A stretch of 64,000 nucleotides of DNA, from assembly GCA_050248715.1 (NCBI GenBank), contig JBFWRV010000004.1, forward strand, positions 1-64,000, written 5' to 3'. Origin of the DNA: AWTP1-13 sp050248715. Lineage in GTDB: Bacteria > Pseudomonadota > Alphaproteobacteria > Rhizobiales > Hyphomicrobiaceae. Of this stretch, positions 6,531-14,937 are shown in pieces (position 1 is the stretch's first letter; each line of letters begins with the position of its first letter). The position numbers and the translations under genes are program-made. The notes beneath the pieces were generated by a model, which did not search any database, was not told where the DNA came from, and saw only the letters and a list, made by a program, of their open reading frames with translations.

Positions 6531-7223
6531 ATGCGGGTTCCCTGGTCGGCGGTTCTGGTTCATGTCTTCACAGCGCTGGGCGTCGTCTGTGCCCTGCTGG
6601 CGACCAGGGCCGCGCTGGTGGGTGCCTGGGAGGAGGTGTTTCTTTGGCTTGGGGTTGCCCTGGCGATTGACGGCGTCGACGGCACGTTCGCCCGCTTGGT
6701 GCGGGTATCGTCGCGGCTGCGTCGTTTCTCAGGCGACCGTCTGGATCTGGTGATCGACTATATTACCTATGTATTCGTCCCCGCCCTGGCGTTGCTGCAG
6801 GCCGGCTACCTCTCGGGGGGATTCGGATTGGTGCTGGCCAGCCTCATACTGATGTCGTCGCTGTTTCACTTTGCCGACCTGGAGAGCAAGACCGACGATC
6901 ATTGCTTCGTCGGCTTCCCGGCGATCTGGAATGTGGTGGCGTTCTACATTTTTGCCTTCCAGCTCTCCGCCGGCGCGTCTGCCGTTGTCGTCCTGGCGTG
7001 CGTCGCGCTCACGTTCGTCCCGTTGCGTTGGGGTCACCCGATGCGCACCCCCTTCTTCAAGCCCCTTACACTGACGTTGAGCGCGTTGTGGATGATAGCG
7101 GCAGGGACCACGCTATGGTCGGGCTTCCCCGCAGGGTTCTATGCGAAGGCAGTGTTGGCGGTCGTGGCCGTCTATGGCGTTGGCATCACGCTGGCTCGCG
7201 GCCTCGTCCGGCGCGAGGGATGA
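6531..7223 (+). CDS. pcs: Phosphatidylcholine synthase
   Basis: A 230-residue inner-membrane enzyme that condenses CDP-diacylglycerol with choline to make phosphatidylcholine. It carries the CDP-alcohol phosphatidyltransferase signature in one stretch (DGVDGTFARL...GDRLDLVIDY), with the catalytic and metal-binding Asp residues in place. The surrounding helices (VHVFTALGVVCALLA; YFVPALAL type; HFADLESKTDD; FVGFPAIWNVVAFY) match the rhizobial Pcs subfamily better than PgsA or PssA. A GAGGCGAGGCG purine-rich stretch precedes the ATG. It stands alone between two unknown genes. Pcs is typical of host-associated and soil Hyphomicrobiales and supports the taxonomic reading. Confidence 0.9.
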   Translation: MRVPWSAVLVHVFTALGVVCALLATRAALVGAWEEVFLWLGVALAIDGVDGTFARLVRVSSRLRRFSGDRLDLVIDYITYVFVPALALLQAGYLSGGFGLVLASLILMSSLFHFADLESKTDDHCFVGFPAIWNVVAFYIFAFQLSAGASAVVVLACVALTFVPLRWGHPMRTPFFKPLTLTLSALWMIAAGTTLWSGFPAGFYAKAVLAVVAVYGVGITLARGLVRREG

Positions 7224-7443
7224 TCCTTGTGCGGATGGCCTTCGGCTGTCTGACGCCGCAGTCTTACTTGCAACACGCACTGTGCATCTGTTGCCTCGGC
7301 GGTTCAGGGCGGATGAAACCTTGTCGCATGGCCGATTTTTCAATCCCGCAGGCGGGCGAAGCAGTTTAGCAAGGCCGAAGGCTCAGCGTGCCCGGTGTCT
7401 GCGTCCTCCCGAGTATCGCCTGGGCGTCGGTGTGGGAAGCAGC

Positions 7444-8121
7444 ATGCGAGGACGCACGGTGAGCGACGACGAAGGCGGATTCACCTATCGGCCGGCCGGT
7501 GGGCGGCGCCGCGTGTCGATGTTCGTGGCGGTGCCCGTGGTTGCTGGTTGCGCGGCCCTCGGCACCATTGCCGGCGTGATCGTGCCGATGCGCTCGCCGG
7601 GTGAGACTGCGGTGGAAAAGGCTTCTCAAGCTCAGGCTGTGTCGCGCCTACCGGCGGCGCGGATGCAACCTGCAGTGGATGCGGAGCCGAAGGCGGTCGC
7701 AATTCCGGCCCCACCGGCAGTTTCTGGGTCCGGGGGCGTGGCCGCTGTCCCCGTGAAGGAGGTGGTTCCGTCCTCGCCACCGCGGCCGGTCCCCCAACCC
7801 GTCAGGACGATCTCCGAGGAGGAACTGGCCTCGCCCCCGAAATCGCCGGCGATCGAGACGGGGTCGGTAGATCACCGGTTGACGCCCGCCGATAACGCCA
7901 GGGTGCCTGTCACACATTCGAAGCGGGGGGCCTCGCACGCCGAGCCCGTCCCCGCGGAGGCGTCGGCGCGTTCGAAAGGGCATGCCCGGCGGATGCGGGC
8001 GAAGCGGGTGCGCAGGATCCACGTTCAGAAGCCGCAACCGCAAGCCGCTTCGCCGTCGCAGGCGGGGGTCATGGCGCCGCCCTCGCAGAACTCCTATACC
8101 TCGTTGGTGCCGCCGCAGTAG
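7444..8121 (+). CDS. Pro/Ala-rich single-pass membrane protein, unknown
   Basis: A 225-residue protein. A short cytoplasmic N-terminus (MRGRTVSDDEGGFTYRPAGGRRR) is followed by one membrane helix (about 25-47, VSMFVAVPVVAGCAALGTIAGVIVP). The long remainder is a disordered Pro/Ala/Val-rich periplasmic tail with a strongly basic patch (KGHARRMRAKRVRRIHVQKPQPQ). The composition suggests a periplasmic spacer or peptidoglycan-contacting tail, but no known domain is visible. The start at 7444 is chosen because the membrane helix then sits close to the N-terminus. The 220 bases before it hold no other gene. Confidence 0.55.
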   Translation: MRGRTVSDDEGGFTYRPAGGRRRVSMFVAVPVVAGCAALGTIAGVIVPMRSPGETAVEKASQAQAVSRLPAARMQPAVDAEPKAVAIPAPPAVSGSGGVAAVPVKEVVPSSPPRPVPQPVRTISEEELASPPKSPAIETGSVDHRLTPADNARVPVTHSKRGASHAEPVPAEASARSKGHARRMRAKRVRRIHVQKPQPQAASPSQAGVMAPPSQNSYTSLVPPQ

Positions 8122-8161
8122 CCGGAGCAGGCTCGACGCAGGCGAGGGGACCACACGTCGC

Positions 8162-8353
8162 TCAGCCTTTGCCGTTGCCGCCCTTCTTCCCGACGGCTTC
8201 GGGGAAAACCCACATCGCGACGACGGCAAAGACGCCGAAGCCGATCACCAGCCAGAACAGATGATCGTTGCCCGAAGCGCGCTCCCAGTAGGCGACGGCG
8301 ATCGCCACCAGGAGCGTGACCACCGACAGGATCGCCTTGACATCGCTCGGCAT
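8162..8353 (-). CDS. Small two-helix membrane protein
   Basis: A 63-residue protein with two probable membrane helices (SVVTLLVAIAVAYWE and LFWLVIGFGVFAVVAMWVF) and a Gly/Lys tail. It lies 16 bases downstream of the fatty acid hydroxylase gene on the same strand and is probably cotranscribed, perhaps as an accessory subunit. No family was recognised. Confidence 0.6.
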   Translation of the reverse strand: MPSDVKAILSVVTLLVAIAVAYWERASGNDHLFWLVIGFGVFAVVAMWVFPEAVGKKGGNGKG

Positions 8354-8369
8354 GGGGACGGCTCCTGCC

Positions 8370-9140
8370 TCAGTAGTTGCCGAGCGGCTCGGCTGCCGCC
8401 ATGTCCGGACGCTTGGGGCGTCCGCGCAGCTTCGACTTCAGGTGGCTGTCGTCATAGCCGTTGAAGACGTGGCCGAGCAGGCCGCGGTCGAGGTCCGACG
8501 TCCCGAACAGCCAGTCGGCGATGGGGAACGTGAGGTTCATGTTGGTCTCCATCATCAGCCGCGCGTTATGGTGGGCGGTGTGATGGCGCCGCAGCGTGTT
8601 GACGAACGGGCAGTTGCGCACGAACCAGTTCTCGTCGACGTGGCAGCAGAAGTGCATGAACTCGTAGATGAGGTACATGCCCGTGGTCGTGCACATGAAG
8701 AGCCAGCCGACGTTGGGGCTGAACAGGTGACCCAGAATGATCCCTCCGGGAATGGACATGAGGATGAACACCACCAGCGCATAGGGCGGGAATACCGTGA
8801 CGCGCCAGTCCTTGTGGTCGCGGAAGCGCATCTCCTCGTCGGTGAAGAACTGATGGTGGTTGAGGGTGTGACGCTCGTAGATGGCGCGCAGACCCTTGAT
8901 GTTGACGGGGCGGTGCATGACGTATCGATGCACCGCCCACTCGAACACGTTGGTGAAGAGGAACGTGATCGGGATCGCCAGCCATTCCAGCGGCCGCACG
9001 TTGTGGAGGTGCTGCAGGTAGATGGTGAAGGCGGCAGCGCCCATCGCGTAGATGATGGCGATGTGCAGATAGCCATCGTACCAGCCCATGATGCGTGACC
9101 GGTATTCCTGGCGGAATGCCTTCTGCCGTTCCGTGACCAT
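8370..9140 (-). CDS. Fatty acid hydroxylase/sterol desaturase-family protein
   Basis: A 256-residue integral membrane di-iron enzyme. It shows the eight-histidine pattern of the FA_hydroxylase superfamily: HRYVMH (about 71-76), HTLNHH (about 91-96), then HFCCH and RRHHTAHH. These ligate two irons that activate O2 to hydroxylate or desaturate a lipid-type substrate. Four hydrophobic segments flank the boxes. The substrate cannot be read from the sequence; hydroxylation of acyl chains, hopanoids or carotenoids is possible. A TGATATATCA palindrome lies 22 bases upstream of the ATG. A small membrane protein gene follows, probably in the same operon. Confidence 0.85.
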   Translation of the reverse strand: MVTERQKAFRQEYRSRIMGWYDGYLHIAIIYAMGAAAFTIYLQHLHNVRPLEWLAIPITFLFTNVFEWAVHRYVMHRPVNIKGLRAIYERHTLNHHQFFTDEEMRFRDHKDWRVTVFPPYALVVFILMSIPGGIILGHLFSPNVGWLFMCTTTGMYLIYEFMHFCCHVDENWFVRNCPFVNTLRRHHTAHHNARLMMETNMNLTFPIADWLFGTSDLDRGLLGHVFNGYDDSHLKSKLRGRPKRPDMAAAEPLGNY

Positions 9141-9161
9141 GGCGAGTTCCCCGAGAGCACC

Positions 9162-9171
9162 TGATATATCA
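9162..9171. promoter_or_regulatory. TGATATATCA palindrome (site 1)
   Basis: A perfect 10-bp palindrome upstream of the fatty acid hydroxylase gene. The same sequence occurs before the PhyH gene, and a one-base variant occurs before the PanB-like gene. Likely operator of the GntR protein at 14934-15632. Confidence 0.5.
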
Positions 9172-9296
9172 CGGATACACCATGGGTGCTGGAGGCGTCA
9201 AATGCGGGGTGGCGCTGAGCGGTACTGCATTGGCGGCAGGAGACAAACCTGCGTAGGCTGTCTCTCCTGGAGGGGACTGCCGAGGGAGCCGACCGC

Positions 9297-10244
9297 ATGC
9301 CCAAGACCCATCGCCTGGATGCCGGTGCGGAAACCGTGCACTGGGGCTATTTCGACGCCAGACTCGCCCCGCTCATCACCGTCGAGAGCGGCGACACGGT
9401 GACGATCTCGACTGTCTCGGGCGGGCGCGAGGTGATGCCGCCGCCGCCGCTCGTCGTGCCGCTGGCGCTCGCCGATGTCCAGGCCCGTGTGACCCCCAAG
9501 CTGCCGGGCCACATCTGCACCGGGCCGGTGGCGGTGCGAGGTGCCAAGGCTGGCCAGGTGCTCGAGGTGCGGATCAAGGCCATCGAGCTCAACTACGACT
9601 GGGGGTACAACTTTTCAGGTCCGCTCACGGGTGCGCTGCCGGATGACTATCCGACCCGGCACCTCATGCACATCACTCTCGATGCCCGGCGCATGACGGG
9701 GCGGATGCCGTGGGGCCTGGAGCTGCCGTTGCGGCCGTTCTTCGGCGTAATGGCGGTGGCGCCGCCCGCACCCTGGGGCAGCGTCTCGACGCTGCCGCCC
9801 CGCCGCAACGGCGGCAACCTCGACAACAAGGAGCTGGTGGCCGGCACCACGCTCTACCTGCCGATCCAGGTCGACGGCGCGCTGTTCTCGGTCGGCGACG
9901 GCCACGGCGTTCAGGGCGACGGGGAGGTATGTGTCACCGCCATCGAGACTGGGCTCATCGGCACCTTCGAGCTCATCGTGCGCGACGATCTGAAACTCGA
10001 ATGGCCTCGCGCGGAGACGCCGACGCACGTCATGACCATGGCCTTCGATCCCGACCTCGACACCTGCGTCGTCACCGCGCTCCGGCAGATGGTGGAGCTG
10101 GTCGCGCGGGAAGCCGGCATCAAGCCGCAGGAGGCCTATGCGCTCTGCAGCCTCGCCGCCGACGTGCGCGTCACGCAGGTCGTCAACGGCGCCAAGGGCA
10201 TCCACGTGATGCTGGAGAAGCGCTACTTGAAACGCGCCCCCTGA
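9297..10244 (+). CDS. Acetamidase/formamidase family protein
   Basis: A 315-residue cytoplasmic hydrolase of the FmdA/AmdA family, which releases ammonia from short amides such as formamide or acetamide. Diagnostic segments are TVHWGYFDARLAPLITVESGDTVTISTVSGG near the N-terminus, GHICTGPVAVRGAKAGQVLEVRI, RRNGGNLDNKELVAGTTLYLPIQVDGALFSVGDGHGVQGDGEVCVTAIET (metal/active-site core) and the C-terminal DVRVTQVVNGAKGIHVMLEK. The length is normal for the family. It is divergent from the fatty acid hydroxylase gene. The amide substrate cannot be assigned from sequence. Confidence 0.9.
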   Translation: MPKTHRLDAGAETVHWGYFDARLAPLITVESGDTVTISTVSGGREVMPPPPLVVPLALADVQARVTPKLPGHICTGPVAVRGAKAGQVLEVRIKAIELNYDWGYNFSGPLTGALPDDYPTRHLMHITLDARRMTGRMPWGLELPLRPFFGVMAVAPPAPWGSVSTLPPRRNGGNLDNKELVAGTTLYLPIQVDGALFSVGDGHGVQGDGEVCVTAIETGLIGTFELIVRDDLKLEWPRAETPTHVMTMAFDPDLDTCVVTALRQMVELVAREAGIKPQEAYALCSLAADVRVTQVVNGAKGIHVMLEKRYLKRAP

Positions 10245-10258
10245 GGCGGTGGCGTCGT

Positions 10259-10420
10259 CGTGCTTCGACAGGTTCAGCACGGGGCTGGAGATTGAGGCTC
10301 GGGAGGCGACTGCGCCCCTGGCAACAGCCGCGCCCGCGTCCTGGGACAAGTGCGCCCTCGTCCTCAGCTTGTCGAAGGACGGGCGGCAACCACCTGAGCC
10401 GTGCTTCGACAGGCTCAGCA
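10259..10420. repeat. Intergenic CTTCGACAGGCTCAGC repeat cluster
   Basis: Three related motifs: tgcttcgacaggttcagcac (10261), cctcagcttgtcgaagg (10362) and gtgcttcgacaggctcagca (10401). The middle one is inverted. Matching copies lie at 17081-17140. The arrangement is that of an interspersed palindromic repeat between genes. Confidence 0.65.
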
Positions 10421-10461
10421 GGGTCGCTGGAGGGCCGTGCCGTTCTACGCGACGGGTAGCC

Positions 10462-11397
10462 TCACATCATTCCGCCGCCTGCGGCCGCCTTCGGCCGATC
10501 CTTGTTCCAGTCCTCCTCCTGCTGCAGGGCGAAGATGGAGGTGTAGCCGCCCGACCAGTCAGGTGGCAGCAGGCAGGGTCTTGGATCATGGTAGGCCCAG
10601 CGCGCCGGCTTGCCGCGCACGATTGCACCCATGTGGCGCGACTGCAGGGGATTGTAGGTATAGGGCATGGCATCGGCGGCAGAGTAGACGTTGAGCAGCA
10701 GGGGCCGCGGGATCTCCGACCAGTTGGCCTTCGAGTAGTGCAGCGTGCGGCAGTTGTGGATGGTGACGGAGCCTGCAGGTCCTTCCAGGAACACGACCTT
10801 GCTTGCATCGATCGCAGCGGCGTCCTCGGGCTTCATGCATCCGACCCACTCGCCCTTGGCATTGTACTGATCGACCACCGGCCCGTTGTGGCTGCCGGGG
10901 AGCACGCCGAGCGGTCCCTGGTCCGCCGTCGCCTCGTAGATGTAGGTGCCCGCCGTACACGGGCTGTAGTTGGTGTGCGGCCAGAACGAGATGTCCTGGT
11001 GCCACTTCACCTCGTCGCCGCCCTTCGACCATTTGAAGTTGAGCTTGGAATGGTGGAACTTCACGTCCGGGCCTACGAGGTCGGCAATCGCATCGGGCAG
11101 CGGCGACTTGGACGATGAGGCGTAGTCCCAGTAGGTCGGGTGGTGATCGTTCATGCTGGAGAGCCGGCGCAGGCGGGGGCTCTCGGCGGTGTGCCCCTTG
11201 TCGACGTCCCAGACCGCATCCGACTTCGTCACCTTGCGGCTCTTGTCGACCATCTCGTCGGTGGCTTTGCGCAGGCGCTCGATCCACGCGTCGGGGAGCA
11301 GCTTCTCGAGCAGGATGTAGCCGTTCTCGAAATAGAACTCGCGCTGCTTTTGCGTGAGAATTTTCGGCTTGATCGAGAGCACCTGGTCGGGCGTCAT
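10462..11397 (-). CDS. Phytanoyl-CoA dioxygenase family protein
   Basis: A 311-residue Fe(II)/2-oxoglutarate-dependent oxygenase of the PhyH superfamily. The facial triad can be read as WHQD (His and Asp at about residues 137-139) with the distal His in TIHNCRTLHYS (about 222-228). LGVLPGSHNGPV is the typical strand before it. Enzymes of this group hydroxylate small acids or acyl substrates; the substrate here is unknown. The ATG at 11397 begins MTPDQVL. It is downstream of a TGATATATCA palindrome and on the same strand as the TRAP genes, but separated from them by about 170 bases, so it has its own promoter. Confidence 0.9.
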   Translation of the reverse strand: MTPDQVLSIKPKILTQKQREFYFENGYILLEKLLPDAWIERLRKATDEMVDKSRKVTKSDAVWDVDKGHTAESPRLRRLSSMNDHHPTYWDYASSSKSPLPDAIADLVGPDVKFHHSKLNFKWSKGGDEVKWHQDISFWPHTNYSPCTAGTYIYEATADQGPLGVLPGSHNGPVVDQYNAKGEWVGCMKPEDAAAIDASKVVFLEGPAGSVTIHNCRTLHYSKANWSEIPRPLLLNVYSAADAMPYTYNPLQSRHMGAIVRGKPARWAYHDPRPCLLPPDWSGGYTSIFALQQEEDWNKDRPKAAAGGGMM

Positions 11398-11455
11398 AGA
11401 CGTTCTCCCCTGTGTCGTTTGCTTGCAGCGCGACCCCCGGATGTGGTGCGCTATG

Positions 11456-11465
11456 TGATATATCA
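11456..11465. promoter_or_regulatory. TGATATATCA palindrome (site 2)
   Basis: A perfect 10-bp palindrome 58 bases upstream of the PhyH ATG, with a further partial copy (ctatcac) just behind it. Same motif as 9162-9171. Confidence 0.5.
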
Positions 11466-11570
11466 GCAATCTATCACAGCGGTCGGCGCGGTCAAAGACC
11501 CAGGCGCAGGAACCTCAGGGGCCTGCCGCGCGCCGAGGATTGAGCGGTCGCCTCGCCGCGGGCGGCCCGG

Positions 11571-12893
11571 CTACTTGAACCCCAGCAGCACCGAGGGAAG
11601 CCACAGCACGAGCGGCGGAAACGTCGCCACGATGACGAGGCAGATGACCTGCACGATGATAAATGGCACCACACCGCGGAACATGTCGTGGATGGTGATC
11701 TCCGGCGGCGCGATGCCCCTGAGGTAGAAGATGGCGGGCGCCATCGGCGGCGACAGGTAGCTCGTCTGGATCACGATCAGGAACAGCACGCAGAACCACA
11801 CGGGGTCGAACCCCAGCTTGTTCACGATCGGCATGAAGACGGGGATGAAGATCAGCAGGATCGAGATCCAGTCGAGAATGAAGCCGGCGAGGAAGCACAC
11901 CAACAGGAAGATGCCGATCGTCAGCCACGGACCGAGATTGGCCTGCAGGATCATGTGCTCCGTCGTCTGCACCCCGCCGCCCGCGATGAACACGCCTGCG
12001 AACATGTTGCCCGCCATCAGAATGGTCAGGATCATGACCGTGACCTTGAGCGTCTTGACCAGAGACTCGTGCAGAACCCTGAGCGAGAAATCGCCGTAGA
12101 TCACGGACAGAAACAGCGCGCCGAGCGCTCCGAGCGCGGAGGCTTCTGTCGGCGCGGCAATGCCGAACAGCATGGAGCCCAGCACGGCCGCGATCAGCAG
12201 CATCGGTGGCCACAGCGCCACCAGCGAGATGCGGCACTTCTCGATGAACGAGGGCTCGTCGGCCGAGGGTGGAATGCGTGGGCCGGCATCCGGCCAGATC
12301 ACGCACAGGCCGAAAATGTACACGATGTACAGGAAGGCCAGCAGAAGGCCGGGAAACAGCATCCCGAACATCAGATCGCCGATCGAGATGTTGGCGACCG
12401 GTCCCAGCAGAACGACGACGACGGACGGCGGAATGATGGTGCCGAGCGATCCGCCTGCGCAGATGGTGCCGGAGATGAGGGCCTTGTCGTACTTGTAGCG
12501 CAGCATCACGGGGATCGCGAGCAGGCCGACGACGGTTTCCGTTGCGCCGATCACGCCGGAGGAGGCCGCGAACACCACGCACATCAGCACCGTGCCGATG
12601 GCAAGGCCGCCCGGCAGCCGGCGAGTCCACAGGTGAATGGCCTCGAACAACCGCTCGGCGATGCCGGCCCGCTCGAGCATGGCGCCCATGAAGATGAACA
12701 ACGGTACGGCGGCGAGCACGAAATTGGACGCCATCGCATCGATCTTCTGAACGAACTGGAAGATCACGGACGGCCCGAACGCCCAATAGCCGAAGCCGAA
12801 GGCAACGGCGATCATGGCGAAGGCGACAGGGAAGCCGATGAACAGCGCAAAGAGCAGCGCTGGGAACATCAGAAGGGAAGCAGCGCCCAGCAT
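11571..12893 (-). CDS. dctM: TRAP transporter large permease (DctM family)
   Basis: A 440-residue polytopic membrane protein, the ion-coupled channel subunit of a tripartite ATP-independent periplasmic transporter for carboxylates. About 12 helices are visible. Recognisable segments include GAMLERAGIAERLFEAIHLWTRRLPGGLAIGTVLMCVVFAASSGVIGATETVVG, ISGTICAGGSLGTIIPPSV and LDWISILLIFIPVFMPIV. It starts one base after the stop codon of the small subunit gene, so the two are coupled. The neighbours supply the other two parts of the transporter. Confidence 0.92.
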   Translation of the reverse strand: MLGAASLLMFPALLFALFIGFPVAFAMIAVAFGFGYWAFGPSVIFQFVQKIDAMASNFVLAAVPLFIFMGAMLERAGIAERLFEAIHLWTRRLPGGLAIGTVLMCVVFAASSGVIGATETVVGLLAIPVMLRYKYDKALISGTICAGGSLGTIIPPSVVVVLLGPVANISIGDLMFGMLFPGLLLAFLYIVYIFGLCVIWPDAGPRIPPSADEPSFIEKCRISLVALWPPMLLIAAVLGSMLFGIAAPTEASALGALGALFLSVIYGDFSLRVLHESLVKTLKVTVMILTILMAGNMFAGVFIAGGGVQTTEHMILQANLGPWLTIGIFLLVCFLAGFILDWISILLIFIPVFMPIVNKLGFDPVWFCVLFLIVIQTSYLSPPMAPAIFYLRGIAPPEITIHDMFRGVVPFIIVQVICLVIVATFPPLVLWLPSVLLGFK

Positions 12894-13430
12894 CTAGACC
12901 TTCCCGTCCCCAGCCGCACCTTCGTATGCGGCGCGTTTGCCCATGAGATATTGGATAGCCTTGATTATCTCTGCGATCACCTGCATGACCAGCAGCACGA
13001 AGGCGATGAAGAAGATGAGCTTGAAGGGCCAGATGACCGGGTTCCATGCCGATTGGCCGGAGAGCTCGTGGGTGCGCAGCGCCTTGGTCCAGTAGCCCCA
13101 CAGCGACCACGTGATCCAGATGAGGCATGGCAGCAGGAACACGGCGTAGCCCACCAGATCGATGACGGACTTGGCCGTTTGCGAGAACCTTTGCGTGAAG
13201 GCGTCGATGCGGATGTGCCCGCCCTCGCGCAAGGTGAACGCCATGCCGAGCAGCGCATGGGCGCCCATCATCATGTAGCCGATCTCGTAGGCCCACTGGG
13301 TCGGTGCGTTGAAGAGATAGCGCGCGGCGACGTCGTAGACGGTGGCCAGGATCAGCGGCGCTACGAGCCAGGCCGTGGTGATTCCCGAAAATCCCGAGAT
13401 GCGCTCGATTAGCGCCAGCAATCGCCCCAT
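12894..13430 (-). CDS. dctQ: TRAP transporter small permease (DctQ family)
   Basis: A 178-residue membrane protein with four helices (about 18-38, 53-72, 88-112 and 133-155). It contains the DctQ pattern MMGAHALLGMAFTLREGGHIRIDAF. It stabilises the large subunit and docks the binding protein. Upstream of dctM, downstream of dctP, all on the minus strand. Confidence 0.92.
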   Translation of the reverse strand: MGRLLALIERISGFSGITTAWLVAPLILATVYDVAARYLFNAPTQWAYEIGYMMMGAHALLGMAFTLREGGHIRIDAFTQRFSQTAKSVIDLVGYAVFLLPCLIWITWSLWGYWTKALRTHELSGQSAWNPVIWPFKLIFFIAFVLLVMQVIAEIIKAIQYLMGKRAAYEGAAGDGKV

Positions 13431-13515
13431 CGTCTCCCCCAGACTGCGCTATCCGGCGTATTGCGCGCGCTCGGGGACCGGACGTCGCGCGCGTCGCGGT
13501 CCCCGAGCGCCAACC

Positions 13516-14565
13516 TCAATACTTCACGTTGCGGTAGCTCGAGGCATTCTCCCATAGCTTCTCGAAGGCGCGCTGGCTTTCCCAGACCTTCTTGAACCAC
13601 GGGTTGGCGGCCGCCTGCTCGTCGGCCCACTTCACCGACATTTCCTTGGTGGCCTTCTGAACATCGGGGCTGAGCTCGATGATCTCGTTGCCCTGCTCGC
13701 GGAAGAACTTGAGCGCCTTGGCGTCCTCCGCCCCGACCCGCATCCAGCTTTCGAGCGTCACGTCCTTGGCAGCGATCTCCACCAGCTTCTTGTCGCGATC
13801 GGAGAGCTTGCCCCACGCCGCCTTGTTTACGCACAGCTCGAAGGGGGCGGACGGCTGGTGCACGCCGGGGATGATCACGTACTTGGCGATCTTGTGGAAA
13901 CCCATCGAGATGTTCTCATAGAGCGTGCCCCATTCCGTAGCATCGATGGCGCCGCGCTCCAGCATCGGATAGGTCTCGGGGCCCGGTGTGGTGACGGAAG
14001 CCGCGCCCAGCGATTTCGAGATCTCGAGCCAGGCGCCGGCGGTGCGCAGCTTCAGCCCCTTGAGGTCATCCATCGTGCGCACGGGCTTGCGCGAGTGCAG
14101 GAAGGCTTCTGCCGTGCGCGCGAACATCGGCATGGAGACGAGATCGAACTTCTCCTGATTGAACTGGCGCCACAGCTCCAGCCCACCGCCCTCGTAGATC
14201 CAGTGCAGCATGCGCTCGCTGTCCATGGAGCCGGAGAAGCCGCCGAACAGCACAGTCGTCTTGTCCTTGCCCCAGTCGTAGCCGATCCAGGTGTGGCAAG
14301 CCTCGGCGACGCCGTTGGCAACCGCCGTGCGGGCTTCCAGGCCCTTGGCAAGCGTGCCCACGGGGAGCACTTGCACCTCGACGCGGCCGTCCGTCAGCAG
14401 CTTGACGCGCTCGGCAAAGGCCTTGGCGCCGAGCTCCATGAGGGGACCGCCGCCCCACTCGGTCTGCATCTTCCAATTGTGCTCGGCCGCCCCGGCCGGG
14501 GCGGCGAGCGACAACGCGAGCCCGGCCGCCGCGACGGCCGTGAGCAGGGTTTTGCAACTGCGCAT
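13516..14565 (-). CDS. dctP: TRAP transporter substrate-binding protein (DctP family)
   Basis: A 349-residue periplasmic binding protein with a Sec signal peptide (cleavage after APAGAA). Family features are WGGGPLMELGAKAFAERVKLLTDGRVEVQVLPVGTLA, HTWIGYDWGKDKTTVLFGG and LKGLKLRTAGAWLEISKSLGAASVTTPGPETYPMLERGAIDATEW, where the conserved Arg contacts the substrate carboxylate. It most resembles the DctP7 type that binds 2-oxo acids or related hydroxy acids, but the ligand is not certain. First gene of the transporter operon. A purine-rich SD (AGGAGG on the coding strand) precedes the ATG. Confidence 0.92.
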   Translation of the reverse strand: MRSCKTLLTAVAAAGLALSLAAPAGAAEHNWKMQTEWGGGPLMELGAKAFAERVKLLTDGRVEVQVLPVGTLAKGLEARTAVANGVAEACHTWIGYDWGKDKTTVLFGGFSGSMDSERMLHWIYEGGGLELWRQFNQEKFDLVSMPMFARTAEAFLHSRKPVRTMDDLKGLKLRTAGAWLEISKSLGAASVTTPGPETYPMLERGAIDATEWGTLYENISMGFHKIAKYVIIPGVHQPSAPFELCVNKAAWGKLSDRDKKLVEIAAKDVTLESWMRVGAEDAKALKFFREQGNEIIELSPDVQKATKEMSVKWADEQAAANPWFKKVWESQRAFEKLWENASSYRNVKY

Positions 14566-14637
14566 GATTTTCCTCCTTCGACGTTTCCTCGTTGCTGCGA
14601 CGATTTTTGCCTTGCGTTGAATTGCTGCCCGCGAGCG

Positions 14638-14937
14638 CTAGCGCGTGCCGATCTCGGCTATGGCGCGGTCGACGTCCGCACTCGTCAGCGTCCAGTCATT
14701 GTCGAGGTCGGAGACGACCCGCTTCATGAAGGGCTCGGAGAGCCGGATCGCCCGCTCCTTGTCGCCCAGATGATCGTAGAGGATGGCGAGGGCTAGCTGC
14801 TGCGGGCTCGCACCCTCGTAGGTCCACTCAAAACCCCACGTGGTGAACCGCTTGACCTCATAGTGCTCGGGCAGCGGCCGACCGTCGACCGTCACCTTGA
14901 GGCCGTCGATGCCGCGCGTGCCCGCATAGTTTTTCAT
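14638..14937 (-). CDS. DUF6166-like small protein coupled to GntR
   Basis: A 99-residue soluble protein. FEWTYEGASPQQLALAILYDHLGDKERAIRLSEPFMKRVVSDLDNDWTLTSADVDRAI matches the DUF6166 pattern (aromatic-Gly strand, PxQLALAIL helix, W-x-L-T/S-x2-D end). Its function is unknown. Its ATG overlaps the stop codon of the GntR regulator (ATGA), so the two are made together. It may be a partner or a modulator of the regulator. Confidence 0.65.
   Translation of the reverse strand: MKNYAGTRGIDGLKVTVDGRPLPEHYEVKRFTTWGFEWTYEGASPQQLALAILYDHLGDKERAIRLSEPFMKRVVSDLDNDWTLTSADVDRAIAEIGTR

Noticed and set aside
9235..9275. Inverted repeat AGGAGACA/TGTCTCTCCT before the acetamidase gene as a riboswitch
   Set aside because: The pairing is imperfect and short, and none of the known riboswitch consensus motifs is visible.
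11688..13412. Plus-strand open frame of about 574 codons opposite the TRAP permease genes
   Set aside because: The product is a His/Glu/Arg-rich low-complexity sequence without domains, antisense to clear dctM and dctQ genes.
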